Shown here piece by piece: positions 9,022 through 17,078 of a DNA stretch of 64,000 nucleotides; position 1 is the stretch's first letter; every line of letters starts with the position of its first letter. The stretch lies in contig NZ_CP053836.1 of assembly GCF_013201825.1 (NCBI RefSeq), forward strand, positions 186,001 to 250,000, written 5' to 3'. The position numbers were made by a program, and so were the translations under genes. The DNA comes from Halarcobacter ebronensis (GTDB lineage Bacteria > Campylobacterota > Campylobacteria > Campylobacterales > Arcobacteraceae). Below the pieces are notes generated by a model. It was not told the origin of the DNA. It saw only the letters and a program-made list of their open reading frames with translations, and made no database searches.

Positions 9022-9095
9022 TTGACTTTGATATAAAAGTATAGTAATATAACAATTATGCTTTAAAATATAGAATAAAGTATAATAATTATACT
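9022..9095 (+). promoter_or_regulatory. Divergent control region: promoter plus 17-bp perfect palindrome
   Basis: TTGACT (9022-9027) and TAATAT (9045-9050) are 17 bp apart and point toward the 86-aa gene. AGTATAATAATTATACT at 9079-9095 is a perfect 8-1-8 palindrome just before that gene's AAGGAG. Additional TTATACT/AGTATA half-sites lie at 8977-9020 near the regulator's start. The layout fits a repressor-operator switch, with the 292-aa protein or the 86-aa protein as candidate binder. Confidence 0.6.
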
Positions 9096-9106
9096 AAGGA
9101 GAAGTA

Positions 9107-9367
9107 ATGACACAAGAAGAATTATTAAGATTCAATATTGAGCATGTAAAAAGTGCAATACCAAATATTGAAAAAAGAGCTGGTGCAAGTAAAAAAGAAC
9201 TTGCAATGTTTTTAGATAGATCTATAGCTTCAATTAACAGATCAATGGCAAGTGGAGGATATGGAATACCAGAATATATAAAAGGAGATAAGGAAAAGTC
9301 ACATGTGTATTTTCCCTTAATAAATATTGCAATATTTTTAACAAATAGCATAAATAAATCAGCATAA
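9107..9367 (+). CDS. Small winged/AlpA-like helix-turn-helix protein
   Basis: The 86-aa protein contains a predicted helix-turn-helix (KKELAMFLDRSIASINRSMA, about residues 28-47). A short wing follows (GYGIPEYIKGD), then a C-terminal helix with VYFPLINIAIFLTN. This pattern, in which a GIP-YI segment and a final helix follow the HTH, is typical of excisionase or AlpA-type DNA-binding proteins. It is the first plus-strand gene of the element, after AAGGAG, with an operator palindrome overlapping its leader. A role as a Cro-like regulator or directionality factor is inference. Confidence 0.6.
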   Translation: MTQEELLRFNIEHVKSAIPNIEKRAGASKKELAMFLDRSIASINRSMASGGYGIPEYIKGDKEKSHVYFPLINIAIFLTNSINKSA

Positions 9368-9369
9368 AA

Positions 9370-9404
9370 CTCTCTCTAAAGACTTTGGCGAGTGAAAGAG
9401 AGAG
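9370..9404 (+). other. Stem-loop in the spacer after the small HTH gene
   Basis: CTCTCTCT and AGAGAGAG are separated by 19 nt, directly after the 86-aa gene. There is no T-run, so it may be an attenuator or RNA-stability element rather than a classical terminator. Confidence 0.35.
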
Positions 9405-9511
9405 CTAATTAAATACCGAACTAAGGTTTTAATCGACTGCATTATAACACAACTACATTATAACTGTCTATCGATTATTAAATATTAATTAATAAAATAT
9501 AGAGGTCCTTT

Positions 9512-10108
9512 ATGGGAATACTAATTAATGAAATGTTTGGAAAATTTACACAAATACCAAACATTGTGATAAGTGATATTAATATAAAACATACAGCATT
9601 TCGTCAATATTGTTATTTACTAAGTAAACCTAGTGGTTGGATAATAAGGAATGATGATATAACAAATAGCATAGGAATATCTGAAGGCACTATTGCAAGT
9701 AACTTTAAAAATCTTCTTAATTGTAATTACATAAGAAGATATCCTTGTAAAGATAAAAATGGAAAGTTTATTGGTGGCTATGATTACCAAATATTCGTAG
9801 TTCCTACCGAATCAATAAAAAACACGGATTCCAAAAATACCAGTTCCGGTAAAACCATTGATTATAATAATACTAAGAGTAAAAAAAATTTAAGTTACAC
9901 TTTGCAAGATGCAGCTCGAGGCTTAAAATACCTTGAGAAAGTTGAAAAGTCTAAGCTGACAAAAAAATTTGGAACAGGCTACACCCAAATACCAAAAAAA
10001 ACCAAACAAACTGCTCATGAAACTGTTCGGCAACGTGATTCTATGCAAAAAGATATTACTTCTCACAGTTCGCACATTTTGACAAGCAAAATCGTGCCAA
10101 AAAACTAA
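9512..10108 (+). CDS. Winged-helix protein of the phage/plasmid replication-initiation type
   Basis: The N-terminal 85 residues (GKFTQIPNIVISDINI, then YLLSKPSGWIIRNDDI, then an HTH around ISEGTIASNFKNLLNCNYIRRY) follow the common pattern of winged-helix proteins found in phages and plasmids. Those proteins often act as replication initiators or DnaD-like helpers. The C-terminal 100 residues are basic, polar and low in hydrophobics, and probably disordered. The protein is 198 aa, preceded by AGAGGT. The element may therefore be able to replicate after excision, but no helicase-loader domain is visible and the role is inferred. Confidence 0.55.
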   Translation: MGILINEMFGKFTQIPNIVISDINIKHTAFRQYCYLLSKPSGWIIRNDDITNSIGISEGTIASNFKNLLNCNYIRRYPCKDKNGKFIGGYDYQIFVVPTESIKNTDSKNTSSGKTIDYNNTKSKKNLSYTLQDAARGLKYLEKVEKSKLTKKFGTGYTQIPKKTKQTAHETVRQRDSMQKDITSHSSHILTSKIVPKN

Positions 10109-10120
10109 GAAGCAAATATT

Positions 10121-10396
10121 ATGAATGACTTAATTAACTTACAACTTGATTTAATCAATAAGATTAATCCTAAATATGAAAAGAAACTTCTTTTAACTCA
10201 AGAAGAAGTAGCAGATATCATAGGGATAAGTACAGGTACTCTAAAAAACATTAGGAGTAAAGGATTTGGGCCTAGATACATAAAATTTAAATATGGAAAT
10301 AAAGAAAGAGTGTTATATCCCAAAACGGCTTTAGCTCAATGGGTTAACGAAACAGAAAAGATTAATGATGAATGGATAATCGATGAAAAGAATTAA
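10121..10396 (+). CDS. AlpA/excisionase-like helix-turn-helix protein
   Basis: This 91-aa protein has a clear MerR-like HTH at residues 25-65: LTQEEVADIIGISTGTLKNIRSKG, then GPRYIKF, then a YPKTALAQWV helix. That is the signature of AlpA and excisionase proteins that bend DNA near attachment sites or activate element promoters. It begins 12 bp after the replication-type gene and overlaps the next gene by 14 bp. It is a good candidate for the element's recombination directionality factor. This is inference from fold and context. Confidence 0.7.
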   Translation: MNDLINLQLDLINKINPKYEKKLLLTQEEVADIIGISTGTLKNIRSKGFGPRYIKFKYGNKERVLYPKTALAQWVNETEKINDEWIIDEKN

Positions 10397-10697
10397 TATA
10401 CAAACCTCGGTCGGATGTGGCAAACTTTACGAAGTAAAGGAAAACACACCGAAACCAACTGATCGAAGTGAAGGCGGTAGTGATTGGCAAGAATCTTTAA
10501 ATATTAAGAGTTTATATGCAGAAAAGTTAAGTGCTCTTAAAACTGTTTATGCAAAGTTAGATGAAAACTTAGAAATTGAACTTTCAAATAAAGAAGTTAT
10601 AACTCCTTGGCAAATAAATGATATTAAAAATGTTAAAGATCTAGAAGAACTCTATACAGATGAAGAAATTTTAATGATTTATGATAGTGGGTTGTAA
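10383..10697 (+). CDS. Unknown 104-aa element protein with repeated C-terminal module
   Basis: No family is recognised. The N-terminal half is polar. The C-terminal 45 residues (DENLEIELSNKEVITPW ending EEILMIYD) closely resemble the tail of the 292-aa regulator at 8079, with matching EN, LSN, E, I, W, N, EI and IY positions. The shared tail suggests a common interaction partner. The start overlaps the preceding HTH gene by 14 bp and the stop is next to the following membrane-protein gene, so it belongs to one transcription unit. Confidence 0.6.
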   Translation: MKRINIQTSVGCGKLYEVKENTPKPTDRSEGGSDWQESLNIKSLYAEKLSALKTVYAKLDENLEIELSNKEVITPWQINDIKNVKDLEELYTDEEILMIYDSGL

Positions 10698-10698
10698 T

Positions 10699-11328
10699 AT
10701 GAAAATAAGACAAAATAAATACCCTTATCTACTTTGGCTAACTCAAAGTATGGATTATGATGTTGATCTAAATAATATGGCTGTAAAGAACAAAGAAACT
10801 AATGAAGAGATCAAGTTAGAAAAAACACCTTTTTATGCTATCTTCTTTATGAAGTACCTACCTTTATTTTTTATACTTTATTGGTTTAACATACCTAACA
10901 ATATTTTAAACTTAAAACTGTTCGCAGTTGCAGCTGCTATTACATTAATTACTTTTTTAGTTTTTCTAAAAATACCTAAATATTTTAGTAAGTATATTAT
11001 GCTTATAACTGCAATATGTTTATATCTAATTTGGACGTACAACACAATTGCTTTATATCTAGATTATATTATGTTGCAAATGGTACAAATAACAGTTGTT
11101 GTACTTTTGATTAGAGATATACTAATTAAAAAAGCATATAGAAACTATTACCACCTGGAAGACAAGAGCTTAGAGACTAAAGTTACCTTTGCAAAACAAC
11201 ATAATAGACCTATATTTCCAATACTACCCAATTCAAAAAAAGGTTTATTTAAAATAAAAAGAGGTTTTAACTTAGGTTTTAATGCAAAACTAAATGGCTA
11301 CTACATAAGGATTGATGATGAAAAGTAA
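10699..11328 (+). CDS. Membrane protein of the element, about four spans
   Basis: The 209-aa protein (counted from the ATG at 10699) has four to five hydrophobic segments between residues about 43 and 140. A basic, soluble C-terminal tail rich in Lys and Asn follows. I chose 10699 over the in-frame ATG at 10681 because the latter lies inside the preceding gene and would add only MIVGCN. No family is recognised. It is the first of three consecutive membrane-protein genes that look like one complex. Its stop overlaps the next start region. Confidence 0.65.
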   Translation: MKIRQNKYPYLLWLTQSMDYDVDLNNMAVKNKETNEEIKLEKTPFYAIFFMKYLPLFFILYWFNIPNNILNLKLFAVAAAITLITFLVFLKIPKYFSKYIMLITAICLYLIWTYNTIALYLDYIMLQMVQITVVVLLIRDILIKKAYRNYYHLEDKSLETKVTFAKQHNRPIFPILPNSKKGLFKIKRGFNLGFNAKLNGYYIRIDDEK

Positions 11329-13789
11329 AATCTTATTAATCCTGGTGTTATGTATATACTCTTTTGGAAGTACTAACTTTGATGTTACCTTATCAAATAA
11401 AGGTATTACTCAAAGTAATCTTAAATCTATTGAAAGCAGAATTAATACAAGTGCGAGTGTTAGTATGCCTGATGGAACTAAAGTAGCTATTGAAACGGGT
11501 AAATTTAATTATATATCTGAAGATAACCCTGAGCCTACAAGTTGTGATATAACTTGCCCTACTGTTAAAGATGGCTTTTTTACTAGAAAAGCAAATTTTA
11601 ACCACTTAACGGGTGTTATTGAGTGCTATGTTTATGCAGATGACGCACCAACAACTCAAGTTGCAGTAGTGTCTCAAAAAAATAAATATTGTGTTGAAGC
11701 CATTACTCCAAATATTGAAACTCCCGATATAGATCAATATAATTATAGTAGTTCTATGGATGTCATTAAAAATAAATATGAGAACTATACGAATACAGGT
11801 AATGAAGAGTTTTTAAACTTACCTAAATACATGATTGCCGGACTTACAGTTGATAATGAGAAAGTAGATGTAAGTACTTCAATTGTAAATAATGAAGTTA
11901 CATTAAGAAGTGGATATACAGTATATCCAAATGCTAGTACTTCAAGTACTTCAAACTCATTTTTAGACCAGGTATATAACACAAATTTAGTATCAACTAT
12001 TAAGTTGGCACTTGATAATAGTGTAGTGTTTATTATGAACTTTTTAGATAGAGCTAATGTAACCTTTGTGGCTTTAAAAGTTACACTATTTTTTATGTTA
12101 GTACCTTTATCGGTTGTACTTGCTGCACAGTCTAAATTAACTAAATATATGAGTAGTGTAACAGATCATGAAGATGTAGCAGAAAAAGTCTTAATGGGTT
12201 TTATTTCATTCTTTTTATTCTACATGACAACTACTCAAGTACCAACTGATTCAGATAGGTATATATCCCAAAATGTATTCCAAAATACTACTAGACCATT
12301 TTTCTATAAAGTAAGTGAAAAAGCAGATGATCTTGCAACTAGTGCAACTATTGCACTACTTAGTTATAAGTATAAGCAAGTAGGTTTGAATACTAAAGAT
12401 GATATTAAAAATATCCAGGAGCAAATAGTAATTAAAAGTACTAAACAATTAGAAGATCTTAACTTCATAAAAGAGTGTTCAGATACTTACAACACAGCTA
12501 ACTTAAGACTATGGGGAGAACAAATAGGAGTTAATCAAACTTATCCGCCTACTGAAAGCATAAAAAACATAAATAAGTCTTCGGGGAAAGAAGAGGTAAT
12601 AAACTTTTATACTACTGGATCAAGTGGTTTTTTTAATAATGCAGCATACTTAAAACAAAGTAGCATACCTTCTGTTAGTTTTTGCTATAAAATGCAAAGA
12701 GACTACATGGAAGATAAAATAGCTTTAGAGAGTTTATATAAAAAATATAATCTATATACTCAAGCTATTGGCAATGGAACACTTAATAAACAAGTTACAA
12801 CTTTAACTGATTTAGTATTTAGAAATAATGCAGAATTGGGTTGGATAGGTATATCGTCACTTGCAGCAACTACACTTGCCTTTGATAAATTAGGTGTTAT
12901 TAATGTTCCTGATAATAAAGCAGAAAAAGAAAAAGCATTAAAAGACTTTAGGGATTCAAGTGGTTATGAGGTAGGTGGTTTAGTTAGTGGCGATGGTGCA
13001 GTAAAAAGTATGTTAAATAAGTTAATTAGTAGCTTTCCATATATGATGTTACCTGGTGCAGATACAATGCAAAAACTTTCTAAAGACTTTATGGACTCAG
13101 TTGGTAATCCAGTTACTGAATCATTAAATAAAATACCGGTTATAGGTGGTTTTTTAAGTGCTTTTGCCGGAGGTATATTATCAACACTAACTTTAGCTTC
13201 ATCTGTTTTTTTAACAGCTTATTTAATGGCACAATTTTTATCAATGCTACCTATTGTTGCAATTATTGCAGCTTCATTTATGGCAATAGGTTTTTATTAC
13301 TTAAGTGTTGAACTTTTTTACATGGCAATACCATTTGTTGCAGTATTTGCATTTAGTACCGGTAACCTAGATATACTAAAACATGTATTTAAAAACTTCT
13401 TTATACTCGCATTAAAACCTATATTAATCGTTATATCAGTTATTACAGCAATATTTATAATTGGTTTCTTTGATAGCTTTCATCAAATGCTAGTTAATAG
13501 TATGTTTGAGCCTATAAATATGCTACTTGCATATAGTAGTGATAATGAAACTCTTCTAAGTTCTTTCATGGATCTAGGTACAAATACATACATGATCTTC
13601 TTTAAAGGTTTAATACATATAGCCTCTTCAGTAATTGCTTTATTTACAGCATTTTACTTAGTGTTTAATGGTGCAAACATGATATTAGATATGTTTGGAC
13701 TAAGAGAGGTAGGACTTGATGTAGGTAATGCAATTGGAGATAAGGTAGAGAGTAATCCAACTGCTAAAAAAATGAATGTGGGAATTTAA
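11318..13789 (+). CDS. Large polytopic membrane protein, VirB6/TraG-N/DotA-like organisation
   Basis: The protein is 823 aa from the ATG at 11318, chosen for its AAGG 8 nt upstream. It starts with a signal peptide (ILLILVLCIYSFGS), then a cysteine-containing periplasmic domain (SCDITCP, IECYVY). A first membrane pair lies near residues 245-300, then a long soluble segment, then five or six spans from about 610 to 800. This order resembles conjugative inner-membrane channel proteins of the VirB6/TrbL/TraG-N/DotA types, but I see no diagnostic motif. With no transfer ATPases in the element, it may modify a helper's channel. Function is inferred. Confidence 0.55.
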   Translation: MKSKILLILVLCIYSFGSTNFDVTLSNKGITQSNLKSIESRINTSASVSMPDGTKVAIETGKFNYISEDNPEPTSCDITCPTVKDGFFTRKANFNHLTGVIECYVYADDAPTTQVAVVSQKNKYCVEAITPNIETPDIDQYNYSSSMDVIKNKYENYTNTGNEEFLNLPKYMIAGLTVDNEKVDVSTSIVNNEVTLRSGYTVYPNASTSSTSNSFLDQVYNTNLVSTIKLALDNSVVFIMNFLDRANVTFVALKVTLFFMLVPLSVVLAAQSKLTKYMSSVTDHEDVAEKVLMGFISFFLFYMTTTQVPTDSDRYISQNVFQNTTRPFFYKVSEKADDLATSATIALLSYKYKQVGLNTKDDIKNIQEQIVIKSTKQLEDLNFIKECSDTYNTANLRLWGEQIGVNQTYPPTESIKNINKSSGKEEVINFYTTGSSGFFNNAAYLKQSSIPSVSFCYKMQRDYMEDKIALESLYKKYNLYTQAIGNGTLNKQVTTLTDLVFRNNAELGWIGISSLAATTLAFDKLGVINVPDNKAEKEKALKDFRDSSGYEVGGLVSGDGAVKSMLNKLISSFPYMMLPGADTMQKLSKDFMDSVGNPVTESLNKIPVIGGFLSAFAGGILSTLTLASSVFLTAYLMAQFLSMLPIVAIIAASFMAIGFYYLSVELFYMAIPFVAVFAFSTGNLDILKHVFKNFFILALKPILIVISVITAIFIIGFFDSFHQMLVNSMFEPINMLLAYSSDNETLLSSFMDLGTNTYMIFFKGLIHIASSVIALFTAFYLVFNGANMILDMFGLREVGLDVGNAIGDKVESNPTAKKMNVGI

Positions 13790-13791
13790 AA

Positions 13792-14118
13792 ATGAACATA
13801 GGGAAATATTTAATTAAAAAATTCAAGTTAAAAACAATAACAATAGCCGGTTTTTTATTTATTCTAATGGGTGGTGCAATGCAATGGCACTTCCCTTATT
13901 TTTACGATAACTATTATAGACCATTTGCAGAGTTTATAGGATATCCAATATATTTAATTTTAGATATTTTTGAAATTAAAGATAGTTTAGCAATTGCAAT
14001 TATAGGATCAATAGGAATGGGTTTTATATTTTGGTTGATTCTTAACATAATTGCATATCTTCTTGAAATCCTTTCTGTAAGAAAAGGATTAATGAAAAAA
14101 GAAGATATAGGGAAATAG
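13792..14118 (+). CDS. Small two-span membrane protein
   Basis: The 108-aa protein has hydrophobic segments at about residues 18-33 and 65-90 with a tryptophan- and tyrosine-rich loop between (HFPYFYDNYYRPF) and a basic C-terminus. It starts 2 bp after the large membrane-protein gene and is clearly cotranscribed with it. No family is recognised. A role as partner of the preceding channel-like protein is inferred from spacing. Confidence 0.65.
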   Translation: MNIGKYLIKKFKLKTITIAGFLFILMGGAMQWHFPYFYDNYYRPFAEFIGYPIYLILDIFEIKDSLAIAIIGSIGMGFIFWLILNIIAYLLEILSVRKGLMKKEDIGK

Positions 14119-14135
14119 AAAATTTTAATTTTCTA
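14116..14135 (+). terminator. Stem-loop overlapping the stop of the membrane-protein operon
   Basis: TAGAAAATT and AATTTTCTA form a perfect 9-bp stem with a TT loop. The stem begins at the TAG stop codon. It is A/T only and is a weak terminator at best. Confidence 0.45.
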
Positions 14136-14367
14136 TTTGGTGTGGGTAAGCATTTTTAAATGCGTACCCTCTAAACAAAAAGCAGACCCTTGTGGTCAAG
14201 TTTTGCGAACAGATTTCTGAAAGGTATCTAGTGAGTACTCACTAGATACCCTAAAGGGTAACTGTGAGTTTTTTCTAGGTACAAGACCATACGAAAAAAG
14301 AATGCTTCCTTCCAGGAAGTACCCACATTTTTAATACTTAAAAATCGTGGTAAAATAAAGGAACATC
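14136..14367 (+). other. Palindrome-rich spacer before the relaxase gene, candidate oriT
   Basis: This 232-bp non-coding stretch holds several symmetric elements. An imperfect inverted repeat at 14144-14169 has arms GGGTAAGCATTT and AAATGCGTACCC. A short GACC/GGTC repeat lies near 14186. A perfect 28-bp palindrome at 14223-14250 has 14-bp arms starting GGTATCTAGTGAGT and no loop. Because oriT of MobV elements usually lies just upstream of the mob gene, this is the best oriT candidate. The AAAGGA ribosome site of the relaxase is at its right end. The nick site cannot be placed. Confidence 0.5.
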
Positions 14368-15867
14368 ATGGCTATTTCTAGCATACATATTGAAAATGGT
14401 AAACTAGGATACTTTGCACATAATAGTAGAGAAACTGAAACTAAAAATTCAATCTTTACTGATGAAAAAAATTATTGTAGCTGCAGTAAAGATGAAGCAT
14501 TTAAAATATATAGAAATGAACTTAATAAAAGAAAAGAAAACTATGTCAATAGTACTAAACAAAAGTTTCAACCTAAAACTATTACTCACTTATCTGCAAT
14601 ACTAAATTTTAATAAAGAACATACAGCAGAAGATATTAAAAAAGTATGCAACTACTTAGAAGAATTACTTGATACCAAAGTAATTCAATATTCAATGCAT
14701 AGAGATGAAGGGCATACTATTGAAAATAGTAGTGAAGATATTCACAATAGGTTATATGAAACAGTAGATATAAAGAACTATCATGCTCATATTGAACTTA
14801 TGGGTATAGACAGTAAAGGTAAATCTCTTAAACAAAAAATTGATAAACCTTTTTTAAAACAATTACAAACAGATGTAGCAAAGATTTTAAATATGCAAAG
14901 AGGGCAAGAGAGTGGTTATTCAAAAGAAGAATATAAAAAGATCCAAGAACAATTAGATCCACTTGCTAGTTATCCATCAAAGAAAGTATATAACCAGGCT
15001 TTTAATAAAGTTGCCAAAGAGCTTGGATATACAAAAGATAGAAAAAAACCAACAAATAGACTTGATACATATGAGTTTAAAGACTATGCAGCTAAATTAG
15101 GTAAAAAAGATAAAGAGATAAATATACTTAAAAAAGATCTAGCTAAACAAAAAGACTTAAAAGAAGAGATTGCTAAGTTAAGAATAGAACTAAAAGAAAA
15201 TACAGCAGTAAGAGAAGATTATGCTAAGTTGGAACAACTAAATAAAGAACTAAAACAACAAATAAAAGATAAAAATTTAACTATTGAAGAACTACAAAAT
15301 AAGTTAAAAGAACTTGAGTTTAGTATGACATCAATTAACAAGAAAGACAACAATACTCAGGCAACACACATTACACAAGTTAATAACACGCAATTAACAA
15401 GTTATGATATTGTTGAAAATAGTATGAATAATGTTGTTAATCAAGTAAATCAACCTAGTGATGATGAAGTAGTTAGAATAGAAGAGAACAACTCTCAACA
15501 AAGTATAAAAGATTATGAAATAGTTTCTACTAAGTATAATGAACTACTTAACAACTTAGAAAATCTAGGTACTAACTTAAATGCAAATGAGACAACTCCA
15601 AAGAGTCTACTTAATTGGATTAGATCTAAGTGGAAAGAGTTCAAAGAAAAGATAGTGTACTTAGAGAATAAAGTATTCAACTTAGAAAAAGAGAATGAAC
15701 AACTTAGAATGAGAATTGAACAACCTACAAAAGTAAGTAAGTACATAGAAAAGGTAGTAAATAGTTCAGAAGAAAGTCTAGAAAAAATTTCATCTCTAAG
15801 AAGCTTAAAGGAATATACTAAAAATGAATCAAATGTACCTAAAAAAAGTAGGAAAAACTATGAATAG
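14368..15867 (+). CDS. MobV-like (Pre/Mob) relaxase
   Basis: The 499-aa protein would nick oriT and pilot the strand during mobilization. The HUH-type metal motif is split: H111, D113 and E114 in HRDEGH, then H139 and H141 in NYHAHIEL, about 25 residues later. In classical MobV the HxDE and PHxH elements are closer together, so the spacing is unusual. Residues about 240-320 and 380-480 are long coiled coils, as in other MobV C-terminal parts. It follows the palindrome-rich spacer and overlaps a small gene by 8 bp. I infer a relaxase at moderate confidence because motif I (the catalytic residue) is not obvious. Confidence 0.68.
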   Translation: MAISSIHIENGKLGYFAHNSRETETKNSIFTDEKNYCSCSKDEAFKIYRNELNKRKENYVNSTKQKFQPKTITHLSAILNFNKEHTAEDIKKVCNYLEELLDTKVIQYSMHRDEGHTIENSSEDIHNRLYETVDIKNYHAHIELMGIDSKGKSLKQKIDKPFLKQLQTDVAKILNMQRGQESGYSKEEYKKIQEQLDPLASYPSKKVYNQAFNKVAKELGYTKDRKKPTNRLDTYEFKDYAAKLGKKDKEINILKKDLAKQKDLKEEIAKLRIELKENTAVREDYAKLEQLNKELKQQIKDKNLTIEELQNKLKELEFSMTSINKKDNNTQATHITQVNNTQLTSYDIVENSMNNVVNQVNQPSDDEVVRIEENNSQQSIKDYEIVSTKYNELLNNLENLGTNLNANETTPKSLLNWIRSKWKEFKEKIVYLENKVFNLEKENEQLRMRIEQPTKVSKYIEKVVNSSEESLEKISSLRSLKEYTKNESNVPKKSRKNYE

Positions 15868-16084
15868 TAAAAAACTACCGGATGGTGTAGTATATGACAA
15901 AATAAGTACATATTTAGAGAGTGAAAAAAAACCACTCTTTAAAGAGTTATGTACTGAAAAAAAGTTAGGTGCATATATAGATCAAAGAGTTAAAATTGTA
16001 CAAGAAGAAGTAGAAGGTTTATTAAGTAATGGTATGTACCAAAATGAAGCTTATGAAATAGCTTTAAATAGTGTTTGTTTATAA
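15860..16084 (+). CDS. Small relaxase-linked protein, 74 aa
   Basis: The ATG at 15860 has AGGA 8 nt upstream and overlaps the relaxase stop by 8 bp, so translation is probably coupled. An upstream in-frame ATG at 15824 lies inside the relaxase gene without a ribosome site. The protein is charged and helical (KISTYLESEKKPLFKELCTEKKLGAYI). No family is recognised. Its position is that of a MobC-like accessory protein, which is only an inference. Confidence 0.6.
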   Translation: MNSKKLPDGVVYDKISTYLESEKKPLFKELCTEKKLGAYIDQRVKIVQEEVEGLLSNGMYQNEAYEIALNSVCL

Positions 16085-16099
16085 TTAAAAAGGATTAAA

Positions 16100-16375
16100 A
16101 TGAGTGAAGTAGATTTAATAATTGAAGAATTAAATGTAATTGTTATTGAGCGACTAGAGAGAATCAATACTAAACTTGAAAAAGATAGTACTCTTAAATT
16201 CTATAAAAATGATATTATAAAAGATGAAGATTTTGAAGAAATAGACAAGATATATCCAAATACATACACTTTATTTGATAGAATGAATTTTGTAAATAAT
16301 ATACAAATACTTATTCATAAATATCCTCTTTTAAAAGAACATTTTGAAGATGAACAATTTATTGATATTAACTAA
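16100..16375 (+). CDS. Unknown acidic protein, 91 aa
   Basis: This small protein starts after AAAAGGATTAAA, 15 bp downstream of the previous gene. It is acidic and helical, with no signal peptide, membrane segment or cysteine motif. No family is recognised. It belongs to the same plus-strand run as the relaxase and the phosphatase that follows. Confidence 0.6.
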   Translation: MSEVDLIIEELNVIVIERLERINTKLEKDSTLKFYKNDIIKDEDFEEIDKIYPNTYTLFDRMNFVNNIQILIHKYPLLKEHFEDEQFIDIN

Positions 16376-16391
16376 AAAGAAAGGATAAAAA

Positions 16392-17078
16392 ATCGAAAAA
16401 GAAATATATGTTATTGGCGATGTGCATGGATGTTATGATACATTAATGGACTTACTTAAATTGATACCTAAAAATGCTGAAATCATTTTCTTAGGAGATT
16501 TAGTAGATAAAGGACTTAATAGCAAAAAAGTTATAGATTTTGTAATTGAGGGTAACTATAAATGTATTTTAGGTAACCATGAAAAATATATGTTAACTTA
16601 TATTGAAGAATCTTTATATAAAAGTATTGATAATAAATGGTCGGTAAGTGATGAAAAGTATGGTGGAAAACAGACTTTAGAAAACTATATTAATGATGAT
16701 AGTTCTTTAGAAAAACACCTGGATTGGATTAAAAATTTGCCTAGCTATATTTTAATTGAAAACTATTTTATTACACATGGATATGGACTTCCATATTTCA
16801 ATAGAAAAGATGATCCAAACTATAAAAAACAATTAATGACAAATAGACTAGATAAATCAAAATATGAGTCTGAGTGGGAAGATATAAATAGTCATAATAT
16901 TATTAATATATTTGGACACTGTGCTTTTAAAGAAGTTAATATTGGGGGAAAATATTTTGGTATAGACACTGGCTGTGTTTATAACAATAAACTAACTGCA
17001 ATAGAGTTAAATTCTAAAAAAATCATTCAAGTACCAACTCATCAAAATGATATAACAAATGTTAGAATGTTTGATTAA
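16392..17078 (+). CDS. PPP-family metallophosphatase with apparent ATC start codon
   Basis: The protein has all metallophosphoesterase motifs of the ApaH/PrpA type: GDVHG at residues 9-13, GDLVDKG, GNHE, a later THG and a FGHC segment. It would hydrolyse phosphoserine/threonine or dinucleotide polyphosphates. The frame is open upstream of GDVHG but has no ATG, GTG or TTG there. The only normal start (GTG at 16422) would remove the metal-binding Asp of GDVHG. AAGGA at 16381-16385 is ideally spaced for the ATC codon at 16392, so I place the start there. Either ATC is used or a former ATG has mutated. Confidence 0.65.
   Translation: MEKEIYVIGDVHGCYDTLMDLLKLIPKNAEIIFLGDLVDKGLNSKKVIDFVIEGNYKCILGNHEKYMLTYIEESLYKSIDNKWSVSDEKYGGKQTLENYINDDSSLEKHLDWIKNLPSYILIENYFITHGYGLPYFNRKDDPNYKKQLMTNRLDKSKYESEWEDINSHNIINIFGHCAFKEVNIGGKYFGIDTGCVYNNKLTAIELNSKKIIQVPTHQNDITNVRMFD

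Noticed and set aside
12000-13789. Filamentous-phage assembly protein as identity of the large membrane protein
   Set aside because: No Zot-type P-loop ATPase, coat protein or adsorption protein is present in the element, and the relaxase and integrase favour a mobilizable element.
16422-17078. GTG at 16422 as start of the phosphatase
   Set aside because: It would delete the Gly-Asp of the GDVHG metal-binding motif and has no ribosome site, whereas an AAGGA is correctly placed for a codon 30 nt upstream.
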